Shown in pieces: positions 8,558-17,263 of a DNA stretch of 64,000 bases. How positions within the stretch are numbered: the first letter of the stretch is position 1; each line of letters starts with the position of its first letter. The notes below the pieces were generated by a model. It had not been told where the DNA came from and did not search any database. It was given only the letters and a program-made list of their open reading frames with translations. The position numbers were made by a program, and so were the translations under genes. Source of the DNA: Bradyrhizobium sp. YR681 (GTDB lineage Bacteria; Pseudomonadota; Alphaproteobacteria; Rhizobiales; Xanthobacteraceae); NCBI RefSeq assembly GCF_000282615.1, contig NZ_AKIY01000322.1, positions 1 to 64,000 of the forward strand, in the 5' to 3' direction.

Positions 8558-9709
8558 ATGAACCAGCATCTTCGTTCCGAACCCATTCCCTTCATCGACG
8601 TCGCCTCGCAGCGCCGCCGGCTCGGTGATTCCCTCGATGCCGCCGTCAAGCGCGTGCTCGATCACTGCCAGTTCGTCAACGGCCCCGAAGTCGCCGAGCT
8701 CGAGAAGCAGCTCGCGGCCTATTCCGGCGCCAAGCACGTGATCGGCTGCGCCAGCGGCACCGATGCGCTTCTGATGGTGTTGATGGCGAAGAATGTCGGT
8801 CCCGGCGATGCCGTGCTGTGTCCGTCGTTCACCTTCATCGCGACCGCTTCGCCGGCGGCACGGATGGGCGCTACCCCTGTTTACGTCGATGTCGACGAGA
8901 CGACTTTCAACATGAGCCCGGAGTCGCTGAAGCGCGGCATCGCGACCGCCCGCAAGGCCGGTCTGAAGCCCGTTGCGGTCATTCCGGTCGACCTGTTCGG
9001 CCAGCCCGCCGACCATGATGCCATCGCCGAGATCGCCAGGGCCGAAGGCTTGTTCGTCATCGACGACGCTGCGCAGGGCTTTGGCGCCAGCTACAAGGGC
9101 CGCAAGCTCGGCACTTTCGGGCTCGCCACGACGACCAGCTTCTTCCCCGCAAAGCCGCTCGGCTGTTTTGGTGACGGCGGCGCGATCTTCACCGATGACG
9201 ATGAGCTCGCGGCCACGCTGCGCAGCATCCGCGTGCACGGGCAGGGCGTCGACAAATACGACAACGTCCGCCTCGGCCTGACCGGCCGGCTCGACACCAT
9301 GCAGGCGGCGGTGCTGATCGAGAAGCTGAAGATCTTTGACGACGAGATCGCCGCCCGCAACAGGGTTGCGGAGCGCTACGCGCGGGGCCTGTCGAATGTC
9401 GTCACCGTGCCGCGCCTCAGCCCCGGCAACACCTCGGTCTGGGCGCAGTACACCATCCGCCTGCCCAAAGGCACTGACCGCGACGGCTTTGCGGCCGCGC
9501 TGAAGGCCCAGGGCGTGCCGACCGCGATCTATTACGGCAAGTCGATGCATCAGCAGACCGCTTACAAGCAGTATCCGGTCGCCGACGGCGGCCTGCCTGG
9601 CTGCGAAAGCCTGTCGCAGGACGTCATCAGCCTGCCGATGCACGCCTATCTGACCGAAGCCGAACAGGAGCGAGTCATCGCGGCCGTGCGCGGCGCGATT
9701 GCGGGCTGA
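8558..9709 (+). CDS. DegT/DnrJ/EryC1/StrS aminotransferase, candidate UDP-3-keto-GlcNAc transaminase (GnnB-like)
   Basis: The PLP enzyme is 383 residues and begins just before IPFIDVASQRRRLG. CASGTDALLMVLMA binds the cofactor phosphate, FVIDDAAQGFGA carries the cofactor-ring aspartate, and the lysine in TSFFPAKPLGCFGDGG forms the Schiff base. The family converts keto-sugar nucleotides to amino sugars. It follows the Gfo/Idh gene by 44 bases, so the two likely act in sequence (oxidise, then aminate). ATG at 8558 gives the usual N-terminus; an in-frame ATG at 8522 is the alternative. The exact sugar is inferred. Confidence 0.85.
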   Translation: MNQHLRSEPIPFIDVASQRRRLGDSLDAAVKRVLDHCQFVNGPEVAELEKQLAAYSGAKHVIGCASGTDALLMVLMAKNVGPGDAVLCPSFTFIATASPAARMGATPVYVDVDETTFNMSPESLKRGIATARKAGLKPVAVIPVDLFGQPADHDAIAEIARAEGLFVIDDAAQGFGASYKGRKLGTFGLATTTSFFPAKPLGCFGDGGAIFTDDDELAATLRSIRVHGQGVDKYDNVRLGLTGRLDTMQAAVLIEKLKIFDDEIAARNRVAERYARGLSNVVTVPRLSPGNTSVWAQYTIRLPKGTDRDGFAAALKAQGVPTAIYYGKSMHQQTAYKQYPVADGGLPGCESLSQDVISLPMHAYLTEAEQERVIAAVRGAIAG

Positions 9710-9721
9710 TTCGCCGTTCTT

Positions 9722-9871
9722 CCCTCTCCCCTTGCGGGAGAGGGTGGCTCGCCGCAAAGCGGCGAGACGGGTGAGGGGTATCTCTCCGCACTGAATGCGC
9801 TGAGAGATACCCCTCACCCTGGTGAGCTCATGTCTAATGACGGTGCTGCCCTCTCCCGCAAGGGGAGAGGG
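9722..9871. repeat. 150-bp intergenic compound palindrome
   Basis: Perfect 23-bp outer arms (9722-9744 and 9849-9871) enclose perfect 18-bp arms (9769-9786 and 9802-9819) and a small CTCGCCGC/GCGGCGAG hairpin at 9748-9766. The arms are rich in CCCTCTCCC/GGGAGAGGG. It fills the gap between the aminotransferase gene and murJ. Elements of this sort are dispersed in Bradyrhizobium genomes. Here it would fold into a long cruciform or RNA stem and could end transcription. Confidence 0.85.
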
Positions 9872-9933
9872 CGCAGCAATGCGCACCGCAAGATGCAATC
9901 GACCTCTGTTCGATAAGTCTCTAAAACAGACGC

Positions 9934-11460
9934 ATGCTCGGACGCATCTTCACGGTTGGTGGTTACACGCTGCTCTCGCGGCTGACGGGATTTGCCCGCG
10001 ACATCATGCTCGCGGCGATCCTCGGCGCCGGCCCCGTCGCCGACGCCTTTTTCGTGGCGCTGCGGCTGCCCAATCATTTCCGCGCGATCTTCGCCGAGGG
10101 CGCCTTCAACGCCGCCTGGGTGCCGGCCTATGCGCATGTCCATGGCGAGAAGGGCGAGGGGGCGGCAAAACTGTTTGCCGACCGCATCTTCACGCTGCTG
10201 CTCGCCTCACAAGTGGTGCTGCTGATCGTCGCCTGGCTGTTCATGCCGCAGGCCATGAGCTTGCTTGCGCCCGGCTTCAGTGAGGATGCCGAGCAGCGCA
10301 AGCTCGCGATCGAGCTGACCCGGATCACCTTTCCCTATCTCCTGCTGATCACGCTGGTGACGCTCTATGGCGGCATGCTCAACGTGATGCAGCGCTTTGC
10401 CAGCGCCGCGGCCGCCTCGATCTTCCTCAACGTCGCGATGATGATGACGCTGGCTGTGGCCGTTTGGTTTCCGACCGCTGGCCATGCAGCGGCCTGGGGC
10501 GTCCTGATCTCGGGCTTCCTGCAATATTTTCTGCTGGCAGGCGATCTTGCTCGCCATGGCGGCCTGCCGCGCTTTGCGCCGCTCAAGCTCGACGAAGATG
10601 TGCGCGGCTTCTTCAAGGCGCTCGGACCAGCCACATTGGGCTCGATGGGCACGCAGGTGGCCATGTTCGCCGACACCATCATTGCGACGTTCCTGCCCGC
10701 GGGCGCGCTGTCGGCGCTGTATTACGCGGACCGGCTGTATCAGTTGCCTATCGGCGTGATCGGCATCGCCATCGGCACCGTACTGCTGCCCGAGATGTCG
10801 CGCCGGCTGACGGCCAATGACCCTGACGGTGCGATGAGGTCGCAACGCCGCGCATTCGATTTCACGCTGCTGTTCTCGGTGCCGTTCGTCGCTGCGTTCA
10901 TTACCGTGCCTGACGAGATCATGCGCGCCTTGTTTGCCCACGGCGCTTTCTCCAGGGCGGACGCCGCCGCGGCCGGCGCAACGCTCGCGGCCTATGCGAT
11001 TGCCTTGATCCCGGCCGTGCTGATCCGCAGCGCAGTCGCGACCTTCTATGCGCGCAAGGACACCGCGACGCCCGTTCGCGCCTCGCTGACGGGCATCGCC
11101 GTCAATGTCGCGCTGAAGTTCGCATTGATGGGGACGCTTGCCCAGATCGGCCTCGCGCTGGCGACCGCCGTCGGGATCTGGACCAATCTCTTGCTGGTGC
11201 TGTTCTTCGCCGTGCGGAGAGGCTTTGTCGTGTTGGATCGCGCCTGGCTGGCGTCACTCGCGAAATTCCTGCTGACCGGGATTATCCTGGCTGCTGCTTT
11301 CTGGATGATCGCACGCGTCAGCGGCTCTTCCCTGGCTTCGATGCGCTTCCACGATGAATTGACGCTGGTCATGCTCGCCGTCGGCGGCACGATCGTCTAT
11401 GCGCTCGCGATCCTCGTCCTGTTCGGCCGCAAGTGGCTGGTCTCGTTGGTGCGCGGCTAG
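9934..11460 (+). CDS. murJ: Lipid II flippase MurJ
   Basis: The 508-residue polytopic protein of the MATE-like MurJ/MviN family starts MLGRIFTVGGYTLLSRLTGFARDIMLAAILGAGPVADAFFVALRLPNHFRAIFAEGAF, its hallmark, with the conserved arginines. About 14 hydrophobic segments follow. The family moves lipid II from the inner to the outer leaflet for peptidoglycan assembly and is essential in most Gram-negative bacteria. It stands alone after the repeat element, with no strong ribosome site visible upstream. Confidence 0.93.
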   Translation: MLGRIFTVGGYTLLSRLTGFARDIMLAAILGAGPVADAFFVALRLPNHFRAIFAEGAFNAAWVPAYAHVHGEKGEGAAKLFADRIFTLLLASQVVLLIVAWLFMPQAMSLLAPGFSEDAEQRKLAIELTRITFPYLLLITLVTLYGGMLNVMQRFASAAAASIFLNVAMMMTLAVAVWFPTAGHAAAWGVLISGFLQYFLLAGDLARHGGLPRFAPLKLDEDVRGFFKALGPATLGSMGTQVAMFADTIIATFLPAGALSALYYADRLYQLPIGVIGIAIGTVLLPEMSRRLTANDPDGAMRSQRRAFDFTLLFSVPFVAAFITVPDEIMRALFAHGAFSRADAAAAGATLAAYAIALIPAVLIRSAVATFYARKDTATPVRASLTGIAVNVALKFALMGTLAQIGLALATAVGIWTNLLLVLFFAVRRGFVVLDRAWLASLAKFLLTGIILAAAFWMIARVSGSSLASMRFHDELTLVMLAVGGTIVYALAILVLFGRKWLVSLVRG

Positions 11461-11530
11461 GCGTGCATGAATGGGTTGAAAGAAGCCGCCAACTGAGGCG
11501 AGCTCGACCCAGGAAGCGAAGGAGTATCCG

Positions 11531-11719
11531 ATGGCTTGGGAAAAAATCGTTCAGCGACTTGGCTCAGCTTGGCTTTGCTGTCCGAACTGTCACAGCGTTG
11601 AGGTCGAGTATCCGGAAGAGTCTGGCTTGGGGGAGTTAGCGACCGTCGCGTGCCGCAAGTGCGGTTGGAAGGGCATCGGCTACGAGTTGACCGGCATCCC
11701 CGCGCCGGATGCAAAGTAA
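11531..11719 (+). CDS. Small zinc-ribbon-like protein (62 aa)
   Basis: A strong AAGGAG ribosome site lies 8 bases upstream of the ATG. The protein has two CxxC pairs, Cys17/Cys20 (CPNC) and Cys41/Cys44 (CRKC), spaced like a zinc ribbon with 20 residues between them. No other domain is visible. It starts 70 bases after murJ on the same strand. It may bind nucleic acid or a protein partner. The function is unknown. Confidence 0.7.
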   Translation: MAWEKIVQRLGSAWLCCPNCHSVEVEYPEESGLGELATVACRKCGWKGIGYELTGIPAPDAK

Positions 11720-11817
11720 GAACACGAACGCGCCGGAACGAAGCGCTCGCCTTCAGGATGCAACCCACGTCCGCGCATCTCTTGATTCTCCGCGCTTGCC
11801 GTGCTAATGGCCTCCTC

Positions 11818-11895
11818 ATGTCCAAATGCTCGCGCAAAATCAACTTCAACCACATGACCCGCTTCGGCCGGGCCGTGGAAGGAGTCGTGCGCTAG
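11818..11895 (+). CDS. Possible 25-residue peptide, or part of a small RNA
   Basis: An ATG at 11818 opens a 25-codon frame with a basic product (MSKCSRKINFNHMTRF and onward) ending at TAG 11893-11895. A strong rho-independent terminator follows 27 bases later. No good Shine-Dalgarno sequence precedes it, so it could instead be a short non-coding transcript. The terminator shows that something is transcribed here separately from the DUF1127 gene. Confidence 0.35.
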   Translation: MSKCSRKINFNHMTRFGRAVEGVVR

Positions 11896-11922
11896 CAATT
11901 CGACGACGACACCTTTTCCACC

Positions 11923-11956
11923 AGGCCCCGCCGGCATCGGACGGGGCCTTTTGTTT
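11923..11956 (+). terminator. Intrinsic terminator after the small peptide/RNA
   Basis: AGGCCCCG (11923-11930) pairs with CGGGGCCT (11942-11949), with inner CCG/CGG pairing around a GCAT loop, followed by TTTTGTTT. It separates the 11.8-kb transcript from the downstream gene. Confidence 0.85.
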
Positions 11957-11994
11957 GGCCACGCTCCCTGCCGGCACAACAGCAGGAGCATCCG

Positions 11995-12393
11995 ATGCCA
12001 CCTCAACTGACGAGTATTTCCCCCGGGATCGAGGGCGACGCCGCAAGGCGTAACCTCAACCTCTCCATCGTGTCGGCGAAGAGCGCGGTCGACCAGGCTT
12101 TGGCAGCACGTCTCAAGGCGTCTGCGGCGGCGCTGGACGACGCCTTGTCGGCAAAGAACGCTGCTGGTCCAGAGGCCGCATCGACGCCAAGCGTCCTCGG
12201 CCTGCTTAGGCGGTCCTGGCTTGCGTTTCGGCAGCGGCGCCGGAGCCCACGGCTCGCCTTGCAGGATCTGAGCGACAGGGAGCTGCTGGATATCGGCCTG
12301 ACGCGTGGCGAGGTCGACGGCCTCACACCCCAGCGGTCGATAGACAGGCTGAGAGACAACACGCGGTATCTGTTGAGCCGCGGTGGGATGTAG
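11995..12393 (+). CDS. DUF1127-like protein (132 aa)
   Basis: An AGGAG ribosome site precedes the ATG. The N-terminal half is alanine-rich and unlike known families. Residues about 68-110 hold an arginine-rich stretch, then LALQDLSDRELLDIGLTRGEVDG, the DUF1127 signature. DUF1127 proteins in alphaproteobacteria are small, basic, and linked in some species to RNA turnover and phosphate or carbon metabolism. This one is longer than usual because of the N-terminal extension. A terminator follows at 12429. Confidence 0.7.
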   Translation: MPPQLTSISPGIEGDAARRNLNLSIVSAKSAVDQALAARLKASAAALDDALSAKNAAGPEAASTPSVLGLLRRSWLAFRQRRRSPRLALQDLSDRELLDIGLTRGEVDGLTPQRSIDRLRDNTRYLLSRGGM

Positions 12394-12428
12394 ATGATCA
12401 ACTGCGAGACGTGGACATGCGCTCTGAG

Positions 12429-12461
12429 AACAAGCGGCGGTCACTACGGCCGCTTGTTTTT
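12429..12461 (+). terminator. Intrinsic terminator after the DUF1127-like gene
   Basis: AACAAGCGGC (12429-12438) pairs with GCCGCTTGTT (12449-12458), followed by a run of T. The rest of the gap to 12689 shows no gene or recognisable regulatory site. Confidence 0.85.
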
Positions 12462-12689
12462 CAGGTGTGCGCTGCAGTGCGAGGCCGGGATGGTGCGTGC
12501 TGAAGGCATCTGGGGGGATTCGATCTTCACAGGGAAATAACCGCGCTGCGACCCTTCGGATCGAGCCCGCTCCGAAGCGCAAGGGCACCGGACAATGTTT
12601 CGCGGACCCTGCCAGCCTAAACCCGTTTGCCTTGCCACTTTTTCCACGGCAATATGCCGGCAAAACAACCATGCGGACGTGGAGATCAA

Positions 12690-14999
12690 ATGGCAGCCCC
12701 TATCAAGTTCGGCGTCGGCCAGAGCGTGTTGCGCAAGGAGGATGACGCGCTCATCCGCGGCAAGGGCCGCTATACCGACGATTATGCGCCGCAGGCCGCG
12801 CTGCGCTGCCTGATGCTGCGTTCGCCGCATGCGCATGCCAAATTCACCGTCGATGCGAGCCGCGCCCGCGGGCTTCCCGGCATCGCGCTGATTCTGACCG
12901 CGGCCGACGTCGCCGATCTCGGCGACCTGCCGTGCCTGTTCAATCTCGAGACCGATCCGTTCAAGGGGCCTCCCTATCCGATCCTCGCCAGGGACGAGGT
13001 GCGGCATGTCGGCGATTCCATCGCTTTCGTGGTCGCCGAGACCATCGACCAGGCCCGTGACGCGATCGAGGCGATCGACGTCAAGTGGTCGCCGCTTCCG
13101 GCCGTGACCGGCGTCGTCAACGCCGTGAAAAAGGGTGCGCCGCAGGTCTGGCCGGACAAGGCCGGCAATGTGCTGTTCGACGTCGCGATCGGCGACAAGG
13201 CGGCGACTGATGCTGCCTTTGCCAAGGCGCATGCGGTGGCCGAGATCTCCATCGTCAATCCGCGCGTCGTCGCAAGCTTCATGGAGGCGCGCGCAGCCGT
13301 CTGCGAATATGACGCCAAGAACGATCATCTGACGCTGACCGTCGGCAGCCAGGGCAGCCACCGGCTGCGCGATATCCTGTGCCAGAACGTGCTCAAGATC
13401 CCGACCGAGAAGATGCGCGTGATCTGCCCCGATGTCGGCGGCGGCTTCGGCACAAAGCTGTTTCCGTACCGCGAATACGCCTTGCTGGCAGTCGCTGCAA
13501 AGCAACTGAAGAAGACGGTGAAATGGGCGGCGGACCGCACCGAGCACTTCATGGGCGACGCGCAGGGCCGCGACAATGTCACCACCGCGAAGATGGCGCT
13601 GGCTGAAGACGGTAAATTCCTCGCGATGGATTGCGACCTGATGGGCGACATGGGCGCTTATCTGTCGACCTTCGGGCCCTACATTCCGCATGGCGGCGCG
13701 GGCATGCTGCCGGGCCTCTACGACATCCAGGCGTTCCACTGCCGGGTGCGCACCATCTTCACCAACAGCGTGCCGGTGGATGCCTATCGCGGCGCGGGGC
13801 GGCCCGAGGCCGCCTATGTGATCGAGCGTCTGGTCGACGCCTGCGCGCGAAAACTCGACATGACGCCGGATGCGATCCGCCGCAAGAACTTCATTCAGCC
13901 GAAGGCGCTGCCCTACAAGACCGCAACCGGCAAGGTTTATGACTCCGGCGACTTCGCCGCGCATCTCAAGCGCGCGATGGAAATCGCCGACTGGAAGGAG
14001 TTTGGAAAGCGCGCCAAGGCGGCCAAAAAGAACGGCCTGATCCGCGGCATTGGGCTTGCGAGCTATGTCGAGGTCTGCGGCACGATGGGCGAGGAGACCG
14101 CCAATGTGCGGATGGACCCCAATGGCGACATCACCGTCCTGATCGGCACGCAGTCGAGCGGGCAGGGTCATCAGACCGCCTACGCGCAGATCGTGGCCGA
14201 GCAGTTCGGCGTTGCGCCCGAACGCGTGCACGTCCACCAGGGCGATACCGCCATGATCGCCACCGGCCTCGGCACCGGCGGCTCGGCCTCGATTCCCTCG
14301 GGCGGCGTCAGCGTCGAGCGCGCCACGCGCGAGCTCGGGCAGAAGCTCAAGGAGATCGCGGCGCAGGCGCTGGAAGCCAGCGCCGGCGACCTCGAGATCA
14401 CCGACGGCATCGTGCGCATCGCCGGCACCGACCGTTCGATCTCGTTCGCAGATATTGCCAAGCGGCCCGGCGCCGACCCGTCCAAGCTGAATGCGAGCGC
14501 GACCTTCGCCAGCGCCGACGGCACCTATCCCAACGGCACCCATGTCGCGGAGGTCGAGATCGATCCGGCCACCGGCATCATCAAGATCGTGAACTACGTG
14601 ATCGTCGACGATTTCGGCAAGACGCTCAATCCGCTGCTGCTGGCGGGCCAGGTGCATGGCGGCGCCATGCAGGGCATCGGCCAGGCGCTGATGGAGCAGG
14701 TGGTCTATGGCCCCGGTGATGGCCAGCTCATCACCGCGACCTTCATGGACTACGCGCTGCCGCGCGCCGCGGATGGTCCGGACTTCGTGTTCGAGACCGC
14801 TAACGTCCCTTGCAAGACGAATCCGCTGGGCGTGAAGGGGGCGGGCGAGGCCGGCGCGATCGGCTCCTGTCCGGCCGTCGTCAATGCCATCGTCGACGGG
14901 CTCTGGCGCGAGTACAAGATCGACCACATCGACATGCCGGCGACCCCGGAGCGGGTGTGGATCGCCATCAACGAGCACCATCGCCGTCACAGCCTGTGA
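12690..14999 (+). CDS. Xanthine dehydrogenase-family molybdopterin-binding subunit (form II CoxL-like)
   Basis: The 769-residue protein has the N-terminal Ald_Xan_dh_C fold (VLRKEDDALIRGKGRYTDD). The molybdopterin domains follow, with GGGFGTK at about 250-256, AYRGAGR at 365-371 and GQGHQT. The active-site glutamate is probably Glu720 in GVKGAGEAG. AYRGAGR marks form II, not the AYxCSFR of true CO dehydrogenase, so oxidation of an aldehyde, purine or other heterocycle is likelier. A GGAG site precedes ATG 12690. No FAD (medium) or 2Fe-2S (small) subunit gene is adjacent, which is unusual. A cytochrome c follows and could take electrons. Confidence 0.88.
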   Translation: MAAPIKFGVGQSVLRKEDDALIRGKGRYTDDYAPQAALRCLMLRSPHAHAKFTVDASRARGLPGIALILTAADVADLGDLPCLFNLETDPFKGPPYPILARDEVRHVGDSIAFVVAETIDQARDAIEAIDVKWSPLPAVTGVVNAVKKGAPQVWPDKAGNVLFDVAIGDKAATDAAFAKAHAVAEISIVNPRVVASFMEARAAVCEYDAKNDHLTLTVGSQGSHRLRDILCQNVLKIPTEKMRVICPDVGGGFGTKLFPYREYALLAVAAKQLKKTVKWAADRTEHFMGDAQGRDNVTTAKMALAEDGKFLAMDCDLMGDMGAYLSTFGPYIPHGGAGMLPGLYDIQAFHCRVRTIFTNSVPVDAYRGAGRPEAAYVIERLVDACARKLDMTPDAIRRKNFIQPKALPYKTATGKVYDSGDFAAHLKRAMEIADWKEFGKRAKAAKKNGLIRGIGLASYVEVCGTMGEETANVRMDPNGDITVLIGTQSSGQGHQTAYAQIVAEQFGVAPERVHVHQGDTAMIATGLGTGGSASIPSGGVSVERATRELGQKLKEIAAQALEASAGDLEITDGIVRIAGTDRSISFADIAKRPGADPSKLNASATFASADGTYPNGTHVAEVEIDPATGIIKIVNYVIVDDFGKTLNPLLLAGQVHGGAMQGIGQALMEQVVYGPGDGQLITATFMDYALPRAADGPDFVFETANVPCKTNPLGVKGAGEAGAIGSCPAVVNAIVDGLWREYKIDHIDMPATPERVWIAINEHHRRHSL

Positions 15000-15086
15000 A
15001 ATTCTCGATGGAATGAAATCTGCCTAGCGGTGTTGGCTCCATGGAGGGGTCAGCACGATCCTGCATCAGGGAAAGGGATTTTGCGA

Positions 15087-15533
15087 ATGAAGCGAGTTTT
15101 GGTTGTTGGGGGTGCGCTGCTGCTCGGCATGGGCGCGGTTTGGGCGCAACAGGACTCCGTCAAGGAGGTTCAGGTCCTCATGAAGGGCAACGGCAAGAAC
15201 GCCGGCGCGGTGGCGGCGATGGTCAAGGGCGAGAAGCCCTACGACCAGGCCACGGTCGACACCGCCCTGGCGCAGTTCGAGGACACCGCCAAGAAGCTGC
15301 CGACACTGTTTCCGGATAGCGCCAAGGGCATGAAGCCCGAGGGCGACTACTCGACCTCGCCGAAGGTGTGGGAGGACAAGGCGGGCTTCCAGGCCAAGAT
15401 CGCAAGCTTCGCCAAGGTCGTCAGCGAGGCCAAGGCCAAGATCAAGGACCTGGATTCGCTCAAGACGAACTTCCCCGCGGTCGGCAAGGAATGCGGCGGC
15501 TGCCACGAGACCTTCCGCGTCAAGAACGGCTGA
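15087..15533 (+). CDS. Cytochrome c prime-type (c556-like) protein
   Basis: The 148-residue protein has a clear signal peptide (about residues 1-20, ending VWAQ). A four-helix, lysine-rich body follows, with a single heme motif CGGCH at 136-140 near the C-terminus, the arrangement of the cytochrome c' family. It should sit in the periplasm and carry electrons or bind small gases. The start at 15087 is chosen because the signal peptide begins there; the open frame upstream to 15030 is not needed. It lies 87 bases after the molybdo-subunit gene. Confidence 0.88.
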   Translation: MKRVLVVGGALLLGMGAVWAQQDSVKEVQVLMKGNGKNAGAVAAMVKGEKPYDQATVDTALAQFEDTAKKLPTLFPDSAKGMKPEGDYSTSPKVWEDKAGFQAKIASFAKVVSEAKAKIKDLDSLKTNFPAVGKECGGCHETFRVKNG

Positions 15534-15546
15534 GGGAGGTTCGTAA

Positions 15547-15626
15547 CCCGGATGGAGCGTAGCGAAATCCGGGAGGCCTGTCCGAGTTGATAAACCCGTC
15601 CCGGATTGCGCTGCGCTCCATCCGGG
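15547..15626. repeat. Intergenic palindromic repeat
   Basis: 28-bp arms (15547-15574 and 15599-15626), beginning CCCGGATGGAGCG on the left, are near-perfect inverted copies around 24 bases. Such elements recur between Bradyrhizobium genes. It lies 3' of the cytochrome gene. Confidence 0.75.
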
Positions 15627-15643
15627 CGACGGAGATCAACAAA

Positions 15644-15672
15644 GGGCGGTTGCGAAAGCAGCCGCCTTTTTT
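15644..15672 (+). terminator. Intrinsic terminator
   Basis: GGCGGTTGC, loop GAAA and GCAGCCGCC (one G-T pair), followed by TTTTTT. It is placed to end the molybdo-subunit/cytochrome transcript. The remaining 15673-15856 carries no recognisable riboswitch or gene. Confidence 0.8.
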
Positions 15673-15856
15673 GTTGCGCCGGCATCCGGAATTCTGTTCG
15701 CAAGCCCTGACGGAGCGCGGTCGGAGCAGCTATCTTCACACCAACCGCGGCGGCGTTGGCGTGAGCTGTCGGAACCAGCGCATCCGCTTCAGATTGTTTC
15801 ATCGCCGCGAAAGCTCAAACGCGGCGAGCGATGAAGCAAGAACAGCGAGACAGGCC

Positions 15857-17140
15857 ATGGTCAAACCGTTCCCGTCCAAGACCCACATCGGCAACCATAT
15901 GCTGCATCCGGAAACGCTGATGCTGACCTATGGCTATGATCCGCAATTGTCGGAAGGCGCCATCAAGCCGCCGGTGTTCCTGACCTCGACCTTCGTGTTC
16001 AAGACGGCCGATGACGGCCAGGACTTCTTCGATTTCGTCGCCGGCCGGCGCGAGCCGCCGGAAGGGATGGGGGCGGGCCTCGTCTATTCGCGCTTCAATC
16101 ATCCCAACAGCGAGATCGTCGAGGACAGGCTTGCGATCTACGAGCGCACCGAGAGCTGCGCGCTGTTCTCGTCCGGCATGGCGGCGATCTCGACCACGAT
16201 TTTGGCGTTCGTCCGTCCCGGCGATGTCATCCTGCATTCGCAGCCGCTCTATGGCGGAACGGAAACGCTGCTGACGAACACGCTGGCGCGCCTGTCGATC
16301 GGCGCGGTCGGCTTCGCCGATGGCATCGACGAGGCGACGGTCAAGCAAGCTTCGGAAGAGGCGATGCGCAAGGGCCGGGTCTCGATGATCCTGATCGAGA
16401 CGCCCGCCAACCCCACCAACGGCCTGGTCGACATCGCCATGATCCGCCGCATCGCCGATGCGATCGGAAAGGCCCAGGGGCACACGCCGATCATCGCCTG
16501 CGACAACACGCTGCTCGGTCCGGTGTTTCAGCGGCCGATCGAGCACGGCGCGGACATTTCGCTGTACTCGCTGACCAAATATGTCGGCGGCCATTCCGAC
16601 CTGATCGCGGGTGCCGCGCTCGGCGCGAGGGCGATCATGAAAGGCATCAAGGCGCTGCGCGGCGCCATCGGCACCCAGCTCGATCCGCATTCCTGCTGGA
16701 TGATCAACCGCTCGCTGGAGACGCTGAGCCTGCGCATGGAAAAGGCCGACGCCAATGCGCGCCTTGTCGCGGCCTATCTGCGCGATCATCCCAAGGTCGC
16801 AAAAGTCCACTATCTCGGTCATCACGATGAGGCTTCACCCGCGGGGCGCGTGTTCGCACGGCAGTGCCTCGGGGCGGGATCGACCTTCTCGTTCGACATC
16901 GCCGGCGGCAAGGCGGCGGCCGTGCAATTCCTCAACGCGCTGCAAATCCTCAAGCTGGCGGTCAGCCTCGGCGGAACGGAATCGCTTGCGAGCCTGCCGG
17001 CGACCATGACCCATTCCGGCGTTCCCGCCGACATCCGCCAGAAAATCGGCGTGCTCGATTCCACCATCCGGCTGTCGATCGGCATCGAGCACCCCTCGGA
17101 TCTGATCGCCGATCTCGGGCAGGCGCTGAACGCCGCTTGA
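15857..17140 (+). CDS. Cys/Met-metabolism PLP enzyme (cystathionine gamma-synthase family)
   Basis: The protein is 427 residues. [18 protein letters not shown] and [14 protein letters not shown] form the cofactor-phosphate region. Lys241 in [15 protein letters not shown] is the Schiff-base lysine, and [18 protein letters not shown] is the family's C-terminal substrate loop. Members make or break C-S bonds of cystathionine, homocysteine or methionine. Which reaction applies cannot be read here; gamma-synthase or methionine gamma-lyase are both possible. The frame is open upstream to 15587, through the repeat and terminator, so ATG 15857 is preferred. Confidence 0.85.
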   Translation: MVKPFPSKTHIGNHMLHPETLMLTYGYDPQLSEGAIKPPVFLTSTFVFKTADDGQDFFDFVAGRREPPEGMGAGLVYSRFNHPNSEIVEDRLAIYERTESCALFSSGMAAISTTILAFVRPGDVILHSQPLYGGTETLLTNTLARLSIGAVGFADGIDEATVKQASEEAMRKGRVSMILIETPANPTNGLVDIAMIRRIADAIGKAQGHTPIIACDNTLLGPVFQRPIEHGADISLYSLTKYVGGHSDLIAGAALGARAIMKGIKALRGAIGTQLDPHSCWMINRSLETLSLRMEKADANARLVAAYLRDHPKVAKVHYLGHHDEASPAGRVFARQCLGAGSTFSFDIAGGKAAAVQFLNALQILKLAVSLGGTESLASLPATMTHSGVPADIRQKIGVLDSTIRLSIGIEHPSDLIADLGQALNAA

Positions 17141-17263
17141 GCGCGGGGCAGTTGAGGCCCGGGGCGGACTTCCGGCAGCCGCCCTGATGCGATAAATGAT
17201 GGGAGCAGGCGGGGATCATTCCCGCCCGAGAGTGGTCATGCTGCGTCCAGGGTCCCGCCGCTC

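Noticed and set aside
12690-14999. True CO dehydrogenase large subunit
   Set aside because: The active-site loop is AYRGAGR (form II) and not AYxCSFR, and partner subunits are absent.
15673-15856. SAM riboswitch before the Cys/Met PLP-enzyme gene
   Set aside because: A small hairpin is present, but no SAM-II or SAM-I consensus sequence was seen.
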